Assembly: GCA_021788565.1 (NCBI GenBank)
Contig: JAJYKO010000033.1
Location: forward strand, 1 to 15,752
Length of the DNA stretch: 15,752 nucleotides
Reading direction: 5' to 3'
DNA from: Chloroflexota bacterium
Lineage (GTDB): Bacteria > Chloroflexota > UBA6077
The notes under the pieces are model-generated. The model saw only the letters and a program-made list of their open reading frames with translations, was not told the origin of the DNA and ran no database searches. Of this stretch, positions 7,341 to 14,510 are shown in pieces. The translations under genes were made by a program, and so were the position numbers. Positions within the stretch are counted from its first letter, which is position 1, and each line of letters starts with the position of its first letter.

Positions 7341-8387
7341 ATGGCTGATAGCTTGCACGTGGCTTTCTTCGAAGTAGAGAACTGGGAGGAGGATCGGCTT
7401 CGGAAGAGCCTGGAAGGGCATCAGCTCAGCTTCTTTCGAGAGCCGCTGGACGCCTCCATCCTGCCACAAACCCAGGACGCTTCGGTGATCTCAGTATTCA
7501 TCCGATCCAGCGTCAATCGGGCGGCCGTCGAGGGTCTGCCTAAATTGCGGCTGGTGGCCACCCGCTCTACAGGCTACGACCACATCGATCTGGAGGCATG
7601 CGATGAGCGCGGCATCCTCGTGTGCAACGTTCCTTTCTACGGCGAGAACACCGTGGCAGAGCACACCTTCGGGCTGATTCTCTCGCTCTCCCGCAAGATC
7701 CACAAGGCGTACGTGCGCACGGCGCAGGGCAACTTTTCCCTGGAAGGGCTGCGTGGCTTTGACCTGAAGGGCAAGACGCTGGGGGTGATAGGGGCAGGCA
7801 GCATCGGGCTCCACGTAATCAGGATCGCCAAGGGCTTCGGGATGAGGGTGCTCGCCTACGACAGGCGCGAAAACCACCTGATGGCCGAGGTGCTCGGCTT
7901 CGAGTATGTTCCCCTGGACGTGCTGCTGGCCGAATCGAACATCATCACACTTCATTCGCCGCTAACGCCCTCAACGGAGCATATCATCAATCGTGAGACG
8001 CTCCAGAAGGTGAAGCGCGGAGCACTCCTGATAAACACGGCCCGAGGTGGGTTGGTTGACACCGAAGCCCTGATTTGGGCGCTGGACCAGGGCATCCTGA
8101 GCGGGGCTGGTCTGGACGTGATCGAGGGCGAGGAGCTGATCGTGGAGGAGAAGCAGCTCCTCTCAGCGCCGCTGGCCGAAGAGAAGCTGCGGATGCTGCT
8201 TCGCCACCACGTCCTCCTGCGGCGAGAGGATGTGGTGGTCACACCACACACCGCCTTCAACAGCCAGGAGGCACTAGAGCGGATCGTGGACACCGCCATC
8301 GCCAACATTCGCGGCTTCCTGGAGGGCAAGCCGCGGAACGTGGTGAACCCCGAGGCGCTTCCCGGTCCGCTGGAGCATGCGGCGTAG
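7341..8387 (+). CDS. D-lactate dehydrogenase-type D-2-hydroxyacid dehydrogenase
   Basis: This is a cytoplasmic NAD(H)-dependent enzyme of 348 residues that would reduce 2-oxo acids to D-2-hydroxy acids or the reverse. The N-terminal catalytic part includes 'VATRSTGYDHID' (72-83) and 'VPFYGENTVAEHTFGL' (97-112). The Rossmann core has 'GAGSIG' (151-156) with Asp174 placed to bind NAD ribose, so NAD is likely preferred over NADP. The catalytic triad of the family is seen as Arg235 (NTARGGLVD), Glu264 (DVIEGEE) and His303 (TPHTAFNS). Length and spacing match D-lactate dehydrogenase rather than the shorter glycerate or phosphoglycerate types. A longer charged insert follows Glu264 (about 265-296). 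The ATG at 7341 has GGAGG 10 nt upstream and lies within degenerate GCTGATG/GCTGATA heptamers. It is the only plus-strand gene, divergent from the kinase and convergent with the cyclodeaminase-family gene. The substrate cannot be read from sequence. Confidence 0.93.
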   Translation: MADSLHVAFFEVENWEEDRLRKSLEGHQLSFFREPLDASILPQTQDASVISVFIRSSVNRAAVEGLPKLRLVATRSTGYDHIDLEACDERGILVCNVPFYGENTVAEHTFGLILSLSRKIHKAYVRTAQGNFSLEGLRGFDLKGKTLGVIGAGSIGLHVIRIAKGFGMRVLAYDRRENHLMAEVLGFEYVPLDVLLAESNIITLHSPLTPSTEHIINRETLQKVKRGALLINTARGGLVDTEALIWALDQGILSGAGLDVIEGEELIVEEKQLLSAPLAEEKLRMLLRHHVLLRREDVVVTPHTAFNSQEALERIVDTAIANIRGFLEGKPRNVVNPEALPGPLEHAA

Positions 8388-8416
8388 CCGAGAAGGGGTG
8401 ACGAGTCGAATGGGGG

Positions 8417-9376
8417 CTAGAACAGCAGATCGACCTCCTGCCCCAGACCGCGTTCTTTGGCTCGGTGGTACACGTGGGCAGCGACGGCCACGTCCTCGAG
8501 GCCGAGGCCATGGGACTCGAAAATCGTGATGTCTGAAGGGCTATGCCGCCCCGGCTGCCTGCCGGCCACGATCTCGCTCAGCTCCGGCAACAAATCCCAG
8601 TCCAACCAGCCACGCTCCGTCGGGATCAGCAGGTCGCCGCTCTCCACCTTCGACTGCTGCCGCGAGTCCACCGCCACCAAGGCGGCGCGTCGCATCAGCT
8701 CCTCGTCCAGTTCCCGGCGCAGCAGCGAGTTGGAGCCAGCGGCGTTGATATGGGTTCCGGGTTGAATCACGCTCGCAGGGAACAGCGGCTCGCGCGAACT
8801 GGTGATAGTGGTGACGATCATGGCACCGTCCAGCGCCTCCTCGATCGACTCCTTCGGCACCACCTCCACGCCGGCCTGGGTCTCCATCTCTTCGGCGAAC
8901 TGCTTTCGCCGCTCTGTATCCCGGCTGTACACCCGCACCTGCTTGAGCTTCTTAACGGCCGCCACAGCCAGCAGTTGCCCTCGGGCCTGCTTGCCCGCGC
9001 CGAAAAGGGCCAGTACGTCGGCGTCGGCCCTCGCCATGTACTTCGTTGCCACACCGGAGGCCGCGCCGGTGCGCATCACTCCCATGTAGTCGGCCTCCAG
9101 GAGGCAGAGCAGCCGGCCGTCCTCGGCGCTGAACAGCACCACCAGGAAGCGCTCCCCACCCTTGGGGGTGGTGTAGAACTTGAGGCCCACCACTTCTTGA
9201 ACCAGGTCGGCCGCTGGAAGAACGTGGAGCGTGGCCTTCGGCAGCTTCACGCGGCTTCGAGGCACGTTCCGGGCTTTGCCCTCGCCGTGAGCGCGCAACG
9301 CTTCCTCCACCCACGCGACCGCGTCCTGCATGTTCATCAACGACTTTACGTCCGCCTCTCGCAGCACCAGCGCCAT
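8417..9376 (-). CDS. Ornithine cyclodeaminase / mu-crystallin family NAD(P)-dependent enzyme
   Basis: This 319-residue cytoplasmic enzyme belongs to a family that includes ornithine cyclodeaminase, archaeal-type alanine dehydrogenase, pyrroline-2-carboxylate reductase and ketimine reductases, all acting on amino or imino acids. The substrate part shows Arg41 (NVPRSRVKL) and Lys66 (VVGLKFYTT), then 'EADYMGVMRTGAASGVATKYMA' (94-115). The nucleotide fold has 'GAGKQARGQL' (126-135), and Asp237 in 'VAVDSRQQSK' fits the family's catalytic Asp position. The ATG at 9376 has AGAGG 6 nt upstream. The gene starts 23 nt after the livF stop, so it is probably the last gene of the transporter operon and may act on the imported amino acid. 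It converges with the dehydrogenase across a 29-nt gap with no visible terminator. The exact reaction is undetermined; the family is certain. Confidence 0.93.
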   Translation of the reverse strand: MALVLREADVKSLMNMQDAVAWVEEALRAHGEGKARNVPRSRVKLPKATLHVLPAADLVQEVVGLKFYTTPKGGERFLVVLFSAEDGRLLCLLEADYMGVMRTGAASGVATKYMARADADVLALFGAGKQARGQLLAVAAVKKLKQVRVYSRDTERRKQFAEEMETQAGVEVVPKESIEEALDGAMIVTTITSSREPLFPASVIQPGTHINAAGSNSLLRRELDEELMRRAALVAVDSRQQSKVESGDLLIPTERGWLDWDLLPELSEIVAGRQPGRHSPSDITIFESHGLGLEDVAVAAHVYHRAKERGLGQEVDLLF

Positions 9377-9399
9377 CTCACACCTCTCCACTCGGTCCC

Positions 9400-10104
9400 T
9401 TACATCCCCAAGTACGCCTTCTTCAGGTGGGGATTGCCCAGCAGTTCGGAGCCCACGCCCTGCAGGACGATCCGTCCGCTCTCCAGCACGTATCCCCTAT
9501 GCGCCAGCTTCAGGGAGTGCTGCACGTTCTGCTCCACCAGCAGCACCGCCATACCCCGAGCGTTGGCCTCCTGAACAGTGTCCAGGATCTGTCTGACCAT
9601 CAGCGGCGCCAGCCCCAGGGATGGCTCGTCCAGCATCAGCAGCTTTGGCAGTGACATCAGCCCTCGCCCAATTGCCAGCATCTGCTGTTCCCCTCCGGAG
9701 AGCGACCCCGCCAACTGTTCTTTGCGCTCCCTCAGCAGCGGCAGCATCCCGAGTACCATTTCGAGCGTCTGACCCTTGACCCTGCGAGCTTCCCTGCTGT
9801 AGGCACCGAGCTCCAGGTTCTCCAGCACGGTCATGTAGGGGAAAAGCCTCCGCCCCTCGGGCACCTGCACCAAACCCAACGCCACGATATCGTAGGGCGC
9901 CATGTGGTCTATCCGCTTTCCTTGAAATTCAATGGCGCCCCGCTTAGGTCTCACAACCCCGGAAATAGTATTGATGGTGGTGGACTTGCCGGCGGCGTTG
10001 GCTCCCACCAGCGCCACGATTTCGCCGTCCTCCACCGAAAGGGACATGCCGTGGAGCACCTGCAGGTCGCCGTAGGCAACGTCGATGTCGTTAACCTTAA
10101 GCAA
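9400..10104 (-). CDS. livF: Branched-chain amino-acid type ABC transporter ATPase, LivF
   Basis: This 234-residue nucleotide-binding subunit would power the importer from the cytoplasmic face. Walker A is GANAAGKST (34-42), the Q-loop Gln is 80, the signature is LSGGEQ (135-140), Walker B is LLMLDEP (155-161), and 'LLVEQNV' (188-194) has Gln where most ABC ATPases have the switch His, as is usual in LivF. The first in-frame start is TTG at 10104, 8 nt inside the end of livG, with AGGAG 7 nt upstream; an ATG start is not available without losing the conserved first strand. The overlap implies translational coupling to livG. The amino-acid specificity is set by the binding protein and is not known here. 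Confidence 0.94.
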   Translation of the reverse strand: MLKVNDIDVAYGDLQVLHGMSLSVEDGEIVALVGANAAGKSTTINTISGVVRPKRGAIEFQGKRIDHMAPYDIVALGLVQVPEGRRLFPYMTVLENLELGAYSREARRVKGQTLEMVLGMLPLLRERKEQLAGSLSGGEQQMLAIGRGLMSLPKLLMLDEPSLGLAPLMVRQILDTVQEANARGMAVLLVEQNVQHSLKLAHRGYVLESGRIVLQGVGSELLGNPHLKKAYLGM

Positions 10105-10819
10105 GGAGGTACTCCTCTCCGAGGTAGGCTTCTATCACGCGCTTGTCCCTGGCCACCTCTTGCGGAGAGCCCTCCGCGATCTTCTCCCCGTGGTGAAGCA
10201 CCAGTATCTGCTCGGATACGTTCATGATCGCCGCCATGATGTGCTCTATGACTATGAGCGTCACCCCACTCTGGCGGATCCGCTTGATGATCTCCAGCAT
10301 CTCCACAAGCTCCGTTGGGTTGAGTCCCGCCATCACCTCGTCCAGCAGTAGTACCTTCGGGCGAGTCGCCAGCGCCCTCGCCACTTCCAGTCGCTTGCGG
10401 TCCGAGATGGTGAGGCTCCGTGCCGCCTTGTCTTGCTGACCAGCCAGCCCCACGAACTCCATCGCTTGAATGGCCTGCTCCCTCGCTTGCCCGGTGCTGG
10501 AGGCCCGAAGAAAGCCACCCACCATCACATTCTGTAGCACGGAGAGGTTGCCGAACGGCTTGGCTACCTGGAAGGTCCTCGCGAGACCACGGTGGCAGAT
10601 ATCGTATGCCTTCATATGGCTCACCGGCTCACCGGCGAACAGCACCTCTCCCTTGTCAGGCCGGTAGAAGCCAGAGATCACATTGAACAGGGTGGTCTTG
10701 CCAGCACCATTGGGTCCGATAAGGCCCAGGATGGTCCCCTCGCCGATCTCGAAGCTGACTCCCTTCAGAGCTGCCAGTCCCCCAAAGGTCTTGGTTACGC
10801 CGTCCACCTTCAGGATCAT
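10097..10819 (-). CDS. livG: Branched-chain amino-acid type ABC transporter ATPase, LivG
   Basis: This 240-residue ATPase subunit would pair with LivF. Walker A is GPNGAGKT (35-42), the Q-loop Gln is 84 (ARTFQ), Walker B is VLLLDE (156-161), and the switch His is 193 (VIEHIM). The signature helix is LTISDRKRL (136-144) instead of a standard LSGGQ; LivG proteins commonly deviate here, so this is noted but not taken as inactivating. 'DEVMAGLNPTE' (160-170) is typical of the family. Its ATG overlaps the livM TGA as ATGA, and its 3' end overlaps livF by 8 nt. Confidence 0.94.
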   Translation of the reverse strand: MILKVDGVTKTFGGLAALKGVSFEIGEGTILGLIGPNGAGKTTLFNVISGFYRPDKGEVLFAGEPVSHMKAYDICHRGLARTFQVAKPFGNLSVLQNVMVGGFLRASSTGQAREQAIQAMEFVGLAGQQDKAARSLTISDRKRLEVARALATRPKVLLLDEVMAGLNPTELVEMLEIIKRIRQSGVTLIVIEHIMAAIMNVSEQILVLHHGEKIAEGSPQEVARDKRVIEAYLGEEYLLA

Positions 10820-11868
10820 GGTGCCTCCTTTGCGGCTGCCGTGGTTCCGCCCGTCTTCACCTTCGGGGCGCGCCTCAACCTCTCGGCTATGGATGGCACC
10901 ACCCCACTAGGGAGCAGGATCACCATCAAGATAAGCACCGTGCCGTAAACAACCAGATCAAGTCCCTGCAGCCCCCCACCAAGATTTGCCCGAAGGAACT
11001 CCCCCAGCGGCGTCACGATGAACGCTCCGGCTACTGGCCCCCACACTGTCCCCATTCCCCCGATGATGGCCAGCATCGCAAGCAGCACCGAGAAGTCCAG
11101 GGCAAAGATGCCGTACGGCTCGATGTAGGCGATGTACTGGGCGTAGAAAGTTCCAGCCAGGGATGTGAAGAATGCGCTGATCAGCAGCGCGATAAGCTTA
11201 TAACGGGTCGCGTTCACCCCGAGCGCCTGCGCGGCGTCCTCGTCCTCGCGCACGGCCGCCAGGTAGTAGCCAATGCGGGAGCGCTCGATCCGCATGCTTA
11301 TCAGGATCATGATCACCATGAAGCCCAGAGCCACGAGGGCGTATGTGGAGAGATCCCGGAAGATGAAGTTCTGGGGAGAAGGCCTGAATGGTACACTGAG
11401 GCCGATGGACCCCTTGGTGATGCCCTGAGCGCTCACGGCCAGGATCCGGAGCACCACCGCGAATGCGATGGTCACCAGCGTGAAGAATGGCCCCCGCAGC
11501 CTGAAGCTAGGATACCCGATGATCGCGGCGATGATCACTGATATCGCCCCACCCACCAGCATTCCGATCCAGGGCGAGACGCCGTAGTCAATGAACAGTA
11601 GAGTGGAGGTGTAGGCGCCGATACCGTAAAAGGCGGCGTGTCCCAATGAGAGCTGGCCCCCGAAGCCCCCGATGATGTTCCAGGCGGAGCTGGCCGCCGC
11701 GTAGAACATTATCATTATCAGCACGTGCAGGTAGAACTTATCCTTGACCACCAGCGCGAAGGCCGCCGTCACGACAATCAGTGCCGCGAGCACGTAGAGG
11801 GACGGGTCGATCCCGGCGCGCTTCCCTTCGAGCCTCTTGCCCAGGATTTCGTGCTCCTTTGCGATCAT
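10816..11868 (-). CDS. livM: Branched-chain amino-acid type ABC transporter permease, LivM
   Basis: This 350-residue inner-membrane permease has about nine to ten hydrophobic segments, the first at about 22-41. The family start of the core, 'WNIIGGFGGQLSLGHAAFYGIGAY' (63-86), is clear. The cytoplasmic coupling loop is seen in 'YYLAAVREDEDAAQALGVN' (201-219), which would contact the ATPases. A charged N-terminal tail (1-20) and a Lys/Ala-rich C-terminal tail (about 328-350) flank the core. Start and stop each form a 4-nt ATGA overlap, with livH upstream and livG downstream. GGAGG about 10 nt upstream supports the ATG at 11868. Confidence 0.94.
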   Translation of the reverse strand: MIAKEHEILGKRLEGKRAGIDPSLYVLAALIVVTAAFALVVKDKFYLHVLIMIMFYAAASSAWNIIGGFGGQLSLGHAAFYGIGAYTSTLLFIDYGVSPWIGMLVGGAISVIIAAIIGYPSFRLRGPFFTLVTIAFAVVLRILAVSAQGITKGSIGLSVPFRPSPQNFIFRDLSTYALVALGFMVIMILISMRIERSRIGYYLAAVREDEDAAQALGVNATRYKLIALLISAFFTSLAGTFYAQYIAYIEPYGIFALDFSVLLAMLAIIGGMGTVWGPVAGAFIVTPLGEFLRANLGGGLQGLDLVVYGTVLILMVILLPSGVVPSIAERLRRAPKVKTGGTTAAAKEAP

Positions 11869-12749
11869 TTCAGGCCCACCTCCTCGGCTCCAACCACTCC
11901 GAAGAGTCCGGTGGGCCGGATCAGCAGAACGAGAATGAAGACGACAAAGTAGATGGCCTCCTTCAGTGCCGGCACGTAAAAGCCGCTAAACGCCTCCACG
12001 AGTCCGATTATCAACCCTCCCAGGAAGGCTCCTGTCACGTTGCCCATTCCGCCCAACACCACCACGACGAAGGCAATGAGTACGAAGTAGGTGCCAACCG
12101 TCGGGAAGACCGGGTAGATCGGCATGAGGACCGCCCCCGCGACGCCAACCAGAGCGGTGCCTATGCCGAATGTGATCAGATTGATACGGCTGATGTTGAT
12201 GCCCATCAACAGCGCGGCTGTCTTATCTTGTGCAACACACCGGATTGCCTTGCCCAGGTAAGTCTTCTTGAGAAAGTAAAACAGAGCGATGGTGATAGCC
12301 AGGGCCACCAGGAATGCTGTGAGTCGGGAAACGCCGACCTGCAGCGGCCCAATGGAGAGCACGGCCCTGGAGTATGCGGTGTCCACAGTTCGGTAGTCCC
12401 CCTTCCAGACGATCAGGGCCGCGTTCTGCAGCACGATGGAGAGCCCCACTGTGGCGAAGATCTGCATGGCGGGCGAGCCTCGCAGGACGGGGCGCACGAT
12501 TGTCGCCTGGGTGAGGAGCCCCACCAGGAAGAGCAAGGCGGTGACAATGAAGATCGATACGTATGGATCCAGTCCGTAGAGCTGGAACAACCAGAACGTG
12601 GCGTACATCGCGATCATCAGGAACTCGCCGTGGGCGAAGTTCACCACCCGCATAACTCCGAAGATGAGCGTGAGTCCGATACTGATCAGGGCATAGACGC
12701 CGCCCAGAAGTAGGCCCGACACGGCCACCTGGGCAAGTACTGCAGCCAT
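11865..12749 (-). CDS. livH: Branched-chain amino-acid type ABC transporter permease, LivH
   Basis: This 294-residue inner-membrane permease would form the translocation pore with LivM. The conserved LivH opening 'GLLLGGVYALISIGLTLIFG' (12-31) and 'VVNFAHGEFLMIAMY' (35-49) are present. The coupling loop 'GKAIRCVAQDKTAALLMGIN' (166-185) and the closing 'RPTGLFG' (278-284) are also seen. The ATG at 12749 was chosen because GGGGG stands 6 nt upstream and the hydrophobic start fits the family; an in-frame TTG 30 nt upstream lies inside heptamer array C and is unlikely. The gene is separated from the binding-protein gene by 149 nt holding that array, unlike the overlapped genes downstream. Confidence 0.94.
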   Translation of the reverse strand: MAAVLAQVAVSGLLLGGVYALISIGLTLIFGVMRVVNFAHGEFLMIAMYATFWLFQLYGLDPYVSIFIVTALLFLVGLLTQATIVRPVLRGSPAMQIFATVGLSIVLQNAALIVWKGDYRTVDTAYSRAVLSIGPLQVGVSRLTAFLVALAITIALFYFLKKTYLGKAIRCVAQDKTAALLMGINISRINLITFGIGTALVGVAGAVLMPIYPVFPTVGTYFVLIAFVVVVLGGMGNVTGAFLGGLIIGLVEAFSGFYVPALKEAIYFVVFILVLLIRPTGLFGVVGAEEVGLK

Positions 12750-12764
12750 TGTATTCCCCCAGCA

Positions 12765-12904
12765 GATAGCTATTAGCAATGAGTGATTAGCTATTGCCCT
12801 TGACCCCCAGCGACTAGCGAGCAGCGAGAAAGACCGCTCCCCGCTGCTCGCTAATGACCGTCGCCAAGAGCTAATTGCTAAAAGCTAATCACTAAATGCT
12901 ATTT
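12765..12904. repeat. Heptamer array C (binding protein/livH boundary)
   Basis: The left arm has ATTAGCA, ATGAGTG, ATTAGCT and ATTGCCC (12772-12799), with a degenerate unit just before. The right arm has GCTAATT, GCTAAAA, GCTAATC, ACTAAAT and GCTATTT (12870-12904). The inner part also keeps 7-bp steps (GCGACTA, GCGAGCA, GCGAGAA; 12810-12830). The left arm carries ATTAG cores and the right arm CTAAT cores, as in arrays A and B. The TAG stop of the binding protein (12899-12901) lies in the outermost right unit. The array fills the whole gap between the binding-protein and livH genes. Confidence 0.88.
12810..12864 (-). promoter_or_regulatory. GC-rich stem-loop inside array C
   Basis: TAGCGAGCAGCG (12815-12826) is perfectly complementary to CGCTGCTCGCTA (12842-12853), giving a 12-bp stem with a 15-nt loop. 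A further 5 bp, GCGAC (12810-12814) with GTCGC (12860-12864), can form beyond a 6-nt bulge. No U-tract follows on the minus strand, so it is not a standard terminator. Stem-loops after a binding-protein gene often protect the upstream message and give an excess of binding protein over permease; that role is inferred here. Confidence 0.7.
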
Positions 12905-14374
12905 CGCCCAGGACGGCTTCCAGGGCAGCGTAACGTCGGCGACGGCCGCATTCGTCGGGTAAATGGTGTACTGCGCGCCGTTCTTCCACTCCATCAACAC
13001 TGGCAACGCTCGCAGGTTCTGGCCGGCCTGCTTCTCGGTGGGGCCGGCGAACTTGCAGCCCCACCCGCTCGCCGTCTGTCCCTCCGGTATGTCCAGGGTC
13101 AGAGCCGCTTTGCGGACCGCATCTGGATCGCTGGAGCCTGCCTTGGCAATGGTATCCCATAGGAACTGGGTGCCGACGAAGTTGGCCAGGGAATGTCCGG
13201 AGCGTGGCGGCTCCTTGAAAGTGTCCTGGTATAGCTTCACGTATTCGTTGAGGCCCTTGGCGTAACTCGGGCTAATGTTGTACTGGGTGAAGTCCGCGTT
13301 CAGGATGCCGTTGGCATCGTTGCCGAGACCCTTGGCGAAGTCGGTCAGGGAGTAGCCGCCACCGCTGCCGATCACGGCCTTGGGGGCGAAGTTAACGTCC
13401 CGAGCCTGCTTCCAGAACAGCAGCGCGTCCTGGATATATGATGTCGCCCAGAGGACGTCGGGCTGCATCGACTTCAGCTTGAGGATCAGCGACGAGAGGT
13501 CGGTGGCGGTGGCGCTGTACGGCTCGTTGGTCACAATGTTAAGCCCAGCCGCCTTGCCCCCTTTCTCCTCGGCATTGCCAACGGTGGTGCCGTACAGGCC
13601 GTCTTCGTGCACTATCGCGACCTTCAGCTTGTCGGGCGCGATGCCCAGCTTGGGAGCGATCACGCTCTTGGTGAAATCGATGGTCACGGTACCGAAGCCG
13701 GACGCCTCCGCGCAGGTGCGGAACAGGTACTGGAAGCCGCGCTCCACAATAGGATCGGATATGCCGCCCTCTTCCCACCAGATCACCTTGTTGCGCTCGG
13801 CCACCTCTGATCCTGCCTGCGCGAGGGTGCTGGAGTAGGAGCCAACGATGATCTGAATCTTATCCGTGGAGATCAGCCGGTTGGCCTGCGACACCGCCGC
13901 GTTTGGATCAGGGGCGTCGGTCTTGTCCCAGATGATCTCCTTGCCCAGCAGACCGCCATTCTGATTCTGAACTAGGCGCGCTAGCTCCGCTCCACGCCAG
14001 CTTTCCTCGCCGAGGAGGGCAAGGCTGCCCGACAGTGGATAGATCGTGCCGATCTTGAGCTGGCCGCCCGACGGCTTGGCGGCTGCTGGCGGCCACCAGG
14101 GGCCGTATGGCGCGGTAGCCGACGACGCCGCGGCGGTAGGGGCCGATGCTGCGGCGGCGGCAGAGGTAGGGGCAGGGGCTGCCGCGCCGGCAGTGGGAGC
14201 CGGAGCTCCGCCAGCGGGCTTGGCAGGTGCCTGGGTGGGGGCGGGCGGGCTGGCTGGCGCGCAGGCTGCCGCGGCGGCGGCGAGGGCGGCTGCCGCGGCA
14301 CCCTGAAGGAGCCGGCGCCGGCTGATCACTCGCTTCAATGGTTCCGGGAAAACGCGAGAATCCGAATCGTCCAC
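12899..14374 (-). CDS. Twin-arginine lipoprotein, amino-acid ABC transporter substrate-binding protein (LivJ-like, Peripla_BP_6)
   Basis: This 491-residue extracytoplasmic binding protein would deliver substrate to LivHM. The signal has a twin-arginine motif SRRRLL (18-23), an Ala-rich hydrophobic stretch and a lipobox-like AAAC with Cys38 as likely lipid anchor. An Ala/Pro linker (about 39-88) joins the anchor to the ligand-binding domain, which starts 'LKIGTIYPLSGSLALLGEE' (106-124) and continues with 'IIVGSYSSTLAQAGSEVAE' (175-193) and 'KVAIVHEDGLYGTTVG' (251-266), all typical of the leucine/amide-binding family. The start is GTG at 14374, with AAGGAGG 5 nt upstream. The frame is open 55 codons further, but that part reads through the promoter and leader and does not resemble protein. 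It is first in the operon, with its own promoter upstream and array C after it. The ligand could be a branched-chain amino acid, amide, urea or similar; sequence alone does not decide. Confidence 0.92.
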   Translation of the reverse strand: MDDSDSRVFPEPLKRVISRRRLLQGAAAAALAAAAAACAPASPPAPTQAPAKPAGGAPAPTAGAAAPAPTSAAAAASAPTAAASSATAPYGPWWPPAAAKPSGGQLKIGTIYPLSGSLALLGEESWRGAELARLVQNQNGGLLGKEIIWDKTDAPDPNAAVSQANRLISTDKIQIIVGSYSSTLAQAGSEVAERNKVIWWEEGGISDPIVERGFQYLFRTCAEASGFGTVTIDFTKSVIAPKLGIAPDKLKVAIVHEDGLYGTTVGNAEEKGGKAAGLNIVTNEPYSATATDLSSLILKLKSMQPDVLWATSYIQDALLFWKQARDVNFAPKAVIGSGGGYSLTDFAKGLGNDANGILNADFTQYNISPSYAKGLNEYVKLYQDTFKEPPRSGHSLANFVGTQFLWDTIAKAGSSDPDAVRKAALTLDIPEGQTASGWGCKFAGPTEKQAGQNLRALPVLMEWKNGAQYTIYPTNAAVADVTLPWKPSWAK

Positions 14375-14444
14375 AATACCCTCCTTGCGATTACGTGGAA
14401 TGAATGCCACACAGCGGGTGCTTGCCTGCGTCGTCGCGAAATGG

Positions 14445-14460
14445 CGACCAGCACTGGTCG
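14445..14460. promoter_or_regulatory. 16-bp operator-like palindrome in the binding-protein leader
   Basis: CGACCAG (14445-14451) and CTGGTCG (14454-14460) form a perfect 7-bp dyad around a 2-bp centre. It lies about 45-60 nt downstream of the predicted transcription start and 70 nt before the GTG start. The size suits a dimeric repressor, for example an amino-acid-responsive regulator. An RNA hairpin is less likely because the loop would be only 2 nt. The role is inferred. Confidence 0.45.
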
Positions 14461-14466
14461 GACGGC

Positions 14467-14484
14467 TCCAGCGGCACAGCTGGA
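14467..14484 (-). promoter_or_regulatory. Leader stem-loop next to a T7 run
   Basis: TCCAGC (14467-14472) pairs with GCTGGA (14479-14484) across a 6-nt loop. On the minus-strand transcript a run of seven U comes immediately before this stem, so it is not a terminator for the operon. It could be an RNA-processing or translation-affecting element of the long leader. Only the inverted repeat itself is certain. Confidence 0.35.
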
Positions 14485-14510
14485 AAAAAAGAGGAGCATG
14501 AACCGGCGCG

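Noticed and set aside
8543..9574. Long plus-strand open frame opposite the cyclodeaminase and livF genes
   Set aside because: It is a GC-rich shadow of two well-supported minus-strand genes, has His/Arg/Gln-rich composition, and crosses the gap between them.
11781..12713. Plus-strand open frame opposite livH
   Set aside because: Composition is highly polar (Glu/Asp/His/Gln), as expected from antisense of membrane helices, with no domain and no convincing ribosome site.
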